Source: Wyeomyia smithii (Eukaryota > Arthropoda > Insecta > Diptera > Culicidae). Taken from it: a stretch of 64,000 nucleotides of DNA. Position numbers and translations under genes: made by a program. Positions 58,699-64,000 of this stretch are shown here, piece by piece; position 1 is the first letter of the stretch; each line of letters starts with the position of its first letter. The notes under the pieces were generated by a model. That model saw only the letters and a list, made by a program, of their open reading frames with translations. It did no database searches and was not told the DNA's origin. The stretch is taken from positions 4,836,001 to 4,900,000 of the forward strand of contig NC_073696.1 in NCBI RefSeq assembly GCF_029784165.1, written 5' to 3'.

Positions 58699-59786
58699 TT
58701 GACGTGGGACTACGTCTTTGTTTACTATACTGGGATGCATTCTGTAAAATTGTAAATGAAACGGGCAAATGTAGCGTCAGATTTCAAACGTTAATAACAG
58801 CATAACCACACGATGGATAACAATAACCAATATGTCGTTGGATAGATAAAATGTATAGCAATTTTGTAATATGCTAATTATCACTCTAATTTCATTGCTA
58901 AGCGGAAAATTGATAAAAAGTTTCAGCGTTCCTAGCACAGACGACATGCATGGACACCATCCGTTCCCTGCGATATTCTCTGTATCAATATCGAAATAAA
59001 AATTGACAGAGTCTCCTCGTCCCAATAGGTCAATTTATTTTTGCTTCCATGAGCTTAGACTAATATGATGTCTCGAAGGTAAACGTTTTCCTAAAAGTTT
59101 GAAACAATACCCATCCTTGAACAATTTCCAAACCTGCGTGTTAATTTCTGAAGAACCTAATTAAAACTGATGTCTTGAAAGAAAACATGCCGGTAAAAGC
59201 AGTACTAGTACCAGTGGAGTAAAGAACCGTCTCTCGTCGTCTATGATTGCAGTGGTACTCTTCTATTCGTATATTTCAGCGGTACACTTCTATTCGTACT
59301 GAAGCGGTACTATTCGTATTGCAGTGGTACACTTTTGTTCGTACATTTCTATTTGTGTGCAATTGATGAAAAACTGCAATGCTGCTGTTGATGGTGATGG
59401 AAAGTTTGTCTCATAGATATGATAACCATAAAAAATTACTCAACGAGAATTGTAAATTTTTGCAACGGATATCTATTTAATTTTATCTTCGATATTCACT
59501 AAATAATCGTCACCGGATAGTATCGAAAGAGTGAGTTCCTAAATATATACATTTATGGAAGAGTAAGAGCCTGCGAATGCTTGTGATTATTTTGTTTATT
59601 TACTAAGATTCATTCAGAATCTCTTTTTACATTTCAAAATTGTCAGATGATATATTATTATTTTAAGCTTTACCATAACAAACGTATGTTACCTGTCTTC
59701 GTAATACAGCGAATGTAGTTGAAGGCAAATGAAAAAAATTGTCAAGCAAAAAATAAAAATGTAATTGTGGATTGCTACGATTTTTT

Positions 59787-60224
59787 TTTATCTATAATTT
59801 ATTTGACACGGCACAAACACAAATTAATGTTTAACGACGCCAATTATATCTGGTAGCTTACTTTCTAAAGTATCTTAATAACTAAAAGCAAATTATTTAT
59901 CCTCGCTGCCGACTACGAGCTGAAACTAAATCTAACTTAAAGCTAGAATGTTTTGCATTAAAAGCACTGGTTTGTTGTTTGATGGTTTTCCATTGCCATT
60001 GGTAAGCAGCATATGTAATATGTCCCACTACTGGGCCAAGATGTTACGGACTGGCATATTGGGTTGTCTCCCTCGGGCCCTGAGAGTATCGTGCGGGTCT
60101 GGTTGCTGTTTCCGGATCCGAAGTCTTAAGGTGTTCTTGTCGTTTGGTTGGATGTAGGCGGAAGGGAACAGGACTAGACTAGGGGGTGGATGGATTTCAG
60201 GAAAACGTATATAAGGGACATGTA
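59787..60224 (-). mobile_element. 5'-truncated LINE 3' end inserted in copy 2
   Basis: Flanked by exact 17-bp duplications (GATTGCTACGATTTTTT at 59770-59786 and 60225-60241). Copy 1 has the corresponding site without the insert. On the minus strand it ends GTGCCGTGTCAAATAAATT, with a GC-richer body containing GTAGTCGGCAGCGAGGATAA. This looks like the 3' untranslated end of a LOA/R1-type LINE. It lacks SINE pol III boxes. Confidence 0.7.
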
Positions 60225-60270
60225 GATTGCTACGATTTTTTGCTGGAACTTGTTAATAATTTTGTTTAAC

Positions 60271-61129
60271 ATACACCCAACGCAAACGGGGAACATTTTA
60301 TTACTTTAGGGCAATTTTTTATTACTTATTGTGTCTTATGACTGCGCATTATACACAAAGAGTAACAAACAAAAAGTAATAAAAATTATGACGGCCACAC
60401 GCTTGTATGTGTTTCTGGAGGAGAACATACAGCCAAGAACCGCAATGCATGTGTTAGCAAGACTTCACTCGCTGCATTTGTATTGATGCAACGATCAGGT
60501 TCATTTTTGTCCCCTTCATCCACACATAATCAGAATCTCAACCGTCAACCTCAAATGTCTAATTAGAAACACTTTCGTTTCGTCCCCCAGTGTTTACTTG
60601 AAATGGAAATATGTAATACTGTCTGACCAGAGTTGCCGAAGCTGCGAATATTGTCTGGATAGGCACGAGTATTGTATTTTCAAACAGGTGCAAATAAGTT
60701 TACATGAACCAATGAGTATGTGTTTTAGATATCTTGCAGGAAAGCGAATGTTTTTGTTTTTCTCTAACGCAGTTTAGAGATCGTGATGTCATATTTTTTC
60801 TCTTCTCCGTATTCTCCGTATGCGTGTATAGTTCACCGAATGAATTGGAGATTGAAGAAACTTGTAACATGTGCAACATATGCGACGGTGTGTGGTTTTT
60901 TTTGCTTGAGATGGAAAGGGAGCAGTTTTCGCCAGACAAAATCTTGCATGTAGTTGAAACGACCACTATTAGATAGTCGTACTCCCGTAACACGTGCTAA
61001 ATATATGGCAGTATGTGTTGTTACTTGACTGGGGAAGAATTTTATTGCCTTTTAAGTAATAGGTTTGTTACCCAAAAGGCAATTTTGCGCTATTGCTTCT
61101 AAAGTAATAAGGAAAAGTTTTGGGTGTAT
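60271..61129. mobile_element. Insertion with ATACACCCAA ends in copy 2
   Basis: Absent from copy 1. Ends ATACACCCAA and TTGGGTGTAT are 10-bp inverted repeats. Subterminal words TTATTACTTTAG (left) and its complement near the right end are also inverted. The middle has no recognisable transposase; frames of 80-97 codons at 60700-60993 overlap on both strands. Target duplication is unclear. Confidence 0.55.
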
Positions 61130-61671
61130 CTTTTTATGTTTGCCAATTAATGAACCTTTGTAAGGGCTTCCATATTATTTTGAAAGTAAGATCCATATTA
61201 AAGATTTGATTTAATTAGAGTTAAATAAGACAAAACCATTCATTATGATAACGTAAGTATTATTGGATTTGGTTTTTGAGGATATAGAGTTAATTCTGAC
61301 GTTGACGCATTATGAGAAATTCTTGGTGCTTCTTCAACAAGCACGATATGCTTGTGCCTTGTCAAATACAAGTTGTTTGCACACAAAAATACTACAGGCA
61401 TAATATCGTCAGGTATAAACGATATTCTTTCGAGTGTTGTTGAATATATATCAAAAATTGATTTCCAGGGGAGGCTGAAAATAAAAATACCTACAGTCGC
61501 TGAGCAAACACATTGATTCTGTATGCAGACTCTGTATATTTTGTAGCAAAAAATCCCCTAATTACAGTGTTTAGTCCCACGTCACCATTTCATACAACCC
61601 TAGGGCTGTATACCTTGTAGTATTTTTATTTCAACTTACGTTGGTTCAATATTTAAAGAAGTTTTTTCATA

Positions 61672-61880
61672 TAGGGTATCGGCTCTATTATCGTCAAGTT
61701 TGTCCAATTATCGTCGGGGGGGAGGGGGGGGGGGGTAATAAAGTCATAGAGAGCTAATCTTTTGCAGGAAGATGGTGTGCATTATGAAGAACCATCATGT
61801 AAGAAATTAACGCTCTAGGATATCATTAACTCCCCGAACGATAATAGGTAAAACATGAAGATAATAGAGACGATATCCTA
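61672..61880. mobile_element. Short MITE with TAGGRTATCG ends
   Basis: The left end TAGGGTATCGGCTCTATTAT and the right end, read in reverse, TAGGATATCGTCTCTATTAT match over about 24 bp. Inner words such as CCAATTATCGTC and GATAATAGG are related. A G-run lies at 61717-61735. Flanking TA is consistent with a TA-inserting family but not proven. Confidence 0.75.
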
Positions 61881-62993
61881 ATTGAAAAAATCAGTCATTG
61901 AGAAAATAACATACTTATTTGAATGCAACATTGCGATCAATAATGCATGTATCACACCTGTGACAGCGTGTACAGCATATTTAAACCAAGTACCAATTCC
62001 AGTTTAACTCCCACGACAGAGCGCAAGGAATAATTTTTTTTTTTACTTCACCAGAAGAAACTCGTACGATCCGTTCGTGACGCAACGAAGTGCATCGAAA
62101 TATTACGACAGTCTATTTAATTGCACTCCAATTGGTACAATTACCGATCAGCAGATTGTTCAATTGCTGAGTATATGAAAGATTGGCATAGAGTCGCCCC
62201 CCATTTATTTCAGGTTCAGATGGCGCTCGGTTGACAAACATTGACCCCCTTCGGTTGCAGCTTCGAAACGCATTTTGCACTGAGCAAGAATTTATCGGGC
62301 GTACCTACCACCGAGAGATGTAAATGCTTTTTGTTCTAGTTTTACAAATCACTTTCTCAGAAACCAGTCATTTATCAAGCGTTCCCATCGTGCTAGGTCT
62401 GTCAATCATAATCAATTTGTCCAACCAAATGACAGACTCCATCCCTGATGCACAAGAACAGGCAGCTGGAAGAACCAGCACAACAGGTCGGGTTCGATTA
62501 TTTCCCATTGCCGCTAAATCATTAAGAACTAACTAAGTGTGTCTGTCAGTCTGTCTCTGTAGTGCTCAGTAGTTCTGACTCTGTTGAACATGTCCGAACT
62601 GTTGGCTTAGAAGAACAGAATGCTAATCGATTTGGCTGGCACTAGCTGTGAGAGACTGGGCTGGGCAGTCAGTAAAGCTGGAAGCCAGTAATGAGCGAAT
62701 CAAAGTCTACGCGAAACGAAACTACTTGACGTTAAATAGGTGGGAATCAGATCAAATGGGACGACAGTGATGGCTGCAGAAAAAGAAGTCTACATTCTGC
62801 ATAATTAGTCTCTTGGCACTTATCATTTTGTTTTCTAGTTTGAAGAATCGATTTACTCACGGTCCTTAAACCAGTTGATGTGATTGCGCTGTGCTTCAGA
62901 TTTATCATCATACCCATTCATCACCACATGCAATAGGAAGCAATTCCGATAAAATGTTGCATCACTAATCAGTTATGCAAGGCGGTAAGCCAG

Positions 62994-63032
62994 TATAAAA
63001 AAGCGTGGGAGGCAGAAAGCAAACCTACAGCT
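62994..63032 (+). promoter_or_regulatory. Possible TATA promoter
   Basis: TATAAAA at 62994-63000, with an A within CCTACAGCTTC about 30 bp downstream as a possible start. The first downstream ATG (about 63080) opens only eight codons (MAIICVEK). Weak, and based on spacing alone. Confidence 0.25.
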
Positions 63033-63359
63033 TCGAATCAAGAAGTCGTAAACAGAACGGGATTCATTTGTCGACAGATAATGGCTATCATTTGTGTAGA
63101 GAAATAAATTCGAACACACGGATGTTCTGCAAAGCACGTTCTGGCACGTTTCTCAACGCTCTGCTGCTTTTCTGACCCTACCGGCATTCAAATTGCATTC
63201 ATTCTTGAGATGCATGCATGCTTTTTCAACTTGTCCTAATTCTATCTTCAATTCGTTCGAGTGTCGAATATGAAACCAAAATTGACATCGTTCTAGATTG
63301 CTATGAAATAAAAAATCATTATTAAGCAATTTTCCAATTGAGAAAATAAGCTGACTTAC

Positions 63360-63459
63360 GCTCCATTACCAGGAGACAGCCAACGCAGTTCTGTAGTCTC
63401 ATTTTCAGGATTACTTCCTGCTTATTATTATCCACGGTGGCGCATTCTCCGGTTTGCAT
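63360..63459 (-). CDS. Candidate small coding exon, minus strand
   Basis: The minus strand reads MQTGECATVDNNKQEVILKM and RLQNCVGCLLVME, then one extra base before a strong donor GTAAGTCAG (63359-63351). That is 33 codons plus one base. An in-frame TGA precedes the Met by two codons, which fits a start codon. No known family is recognised and no downstream exon is in view. The donor strength and clean frame are the only support. Confidence 0.25.
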
Positions 63460-64000
63460 TTTCCGTCACTAGCTCGAGGTAGTAATGCTACCAAGTCGCG
63501 CTATTCGTGGTTTTTTATTACTATCCATCGTAAGGTACGTCATAAAGATGATAATCCTCACTCCGTATGAGTTTATCTGGCGGTACTTGGGAGTTTATTG
63601 AGCGGGTACAATTATTCGCTATTTTATTTTCCCTCCGGGAGCATGACAGTGTGCAGCATAATGCAGTGCACGCGGAAGAGCGTCACATAAAGGATGCTGT
63701 AGTGCGAAAGTTCCTTTTCTGACACTGTGGTTGGTGGCATCCCAAAGTGAGCGTTTGCAAACGACAATTGTTACCAGTATTAGCTCGTAACACTTTCCTG
63801 TTGGTAATTAGTTTATTTCCCCCGGTTTTCACTAATTCAAAATTGTGTCTAATAAAACATCAAACCGTAGGTGTGGAGCTTTTACACCGCACTGTGCATA
63901 GTATAACACTCTAACCTGATGGGGATGGTTTAGAGAACTGGTTTCCAAAGTAATTGAATTTGGTTAAAATATTAGCTTCACTTTTGTAGGTTGGTGGTTC

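Larger units (their letters stand above)
58700..61584 (+). mobile_element. TGACGTGGGACTA-ended repeat unit, copy 2
   Basis: Same unit and orientation as 44670-46417, beginning at TGACGTGGGACTACG and ending TAGTCCCACGTCA (61572-61584). It lacks the SINE but carries two other insertions (59787-60224 and 60271-61129). It also has a local expansion of a unit of about 24 bp (CAGTGGTACACTTCTATTCG-type, 59250-59350) where copy 1 has one. Confidence 0.7.
61881..64000. other. No gene assigned; unique sequence
   Basis: Free of recognised repeats. It contains the TATA box and small exon candidate listed separately, and a 70-codon frame (62324-62536) with a hydrophobic N-terminal stretch but no recognisable family. 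Confidence 0.4.

Noticed and set aside
1..64000. Endogenous viral elements, rRNA genes or LTR retrotransposons
   Set aside because: I looked for viral polymerase or nucleoprotein-like frames, rRNA cores and paired LTRs and saw none; all reverse transcriptase pieces are LINE type.

Overview
This 64 kb window looks like non-coding DNA from a large culicine mosquito genome (Aedes/Culex type). It is AT-rich and contains no convincing intact protein-coding gene. The longest open frames are decayed transposon proteins. The mosquito assignment rests on the repeat community: D37E-type IS630/Tc1/mariner transposase remnants, tRNA-derived SINEs with recognisable mosquito bodies, R1-like and other LINE fragments, Helentron-like ends and many foldback MITEs. 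That is inference from family knowledge; no marker gene is present.

Layout. 0-2 kb: a CGGATAT-type degenerate repeat, then D37E transposase copy 1. 3.6-4.4 kb: a hAT-like foldback element. 4.4-10.4 kb: mostly unique DNA with a GC-rich stretch near 5.4-6.7 kb. 10.4-13.5 kb: a retroposon tail, an imperfect long hairpin, D37E copy 2 and a mariner remnant. 14.0-15.1 kb: a unique minus-strand stretch that could be a 5' exon. 17.6-20.7 kb: a cluster of promoter/hairpin units that resemble histone genes without histones, plus two near-perfect palindromic MITEs. 24.2-26.5 kb: a three-level nest (Tc1-type MITE inside a Transib-like element inside D37E copy 3). 26.6-28.0 kb: two MITEs in inverted orientation. 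28-32.3 kb: two LINEs on opposite strands, each with a SINE in it. 32.6-34.0 kb: two TTAA-flanked elements. 34-39.6 kb: unique DNA with a candidate recursive splice site. 39.7-43.5 kb: a LINE reverse transcriptase piece, a fourth promoter/hairpin unit and a second hAT-like foldback. 44.7-46.4 and 58.7-61.6 kb: two copies of one repeat unit carrying different insertions. 50-56.5 kb: a foldback whose third arm is split by a nest of about 5.2 kb (Helentron-like, pogo-like, Harbinger-like MITE, tandem-repeat element). 61.9-64 kb: unique DNA with a TATA box and a possible small exon.

The most unusual item is the repeated unit at 17.6-20.7 kb and 41.9-42.5 kb. It has a conserved CCAAT/TATA promoter block, GC-rich non-coding sequence, and a 16-nt hairpin (6-bp stem, 4-nt loop). 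The hairpin's bases differ between copies while pairing is kept in four of five. The geometry is that of histone mRNA 3' ends, but no histone is encoded. Everything was read by eye; alignments and database searches named in the findings were not run.
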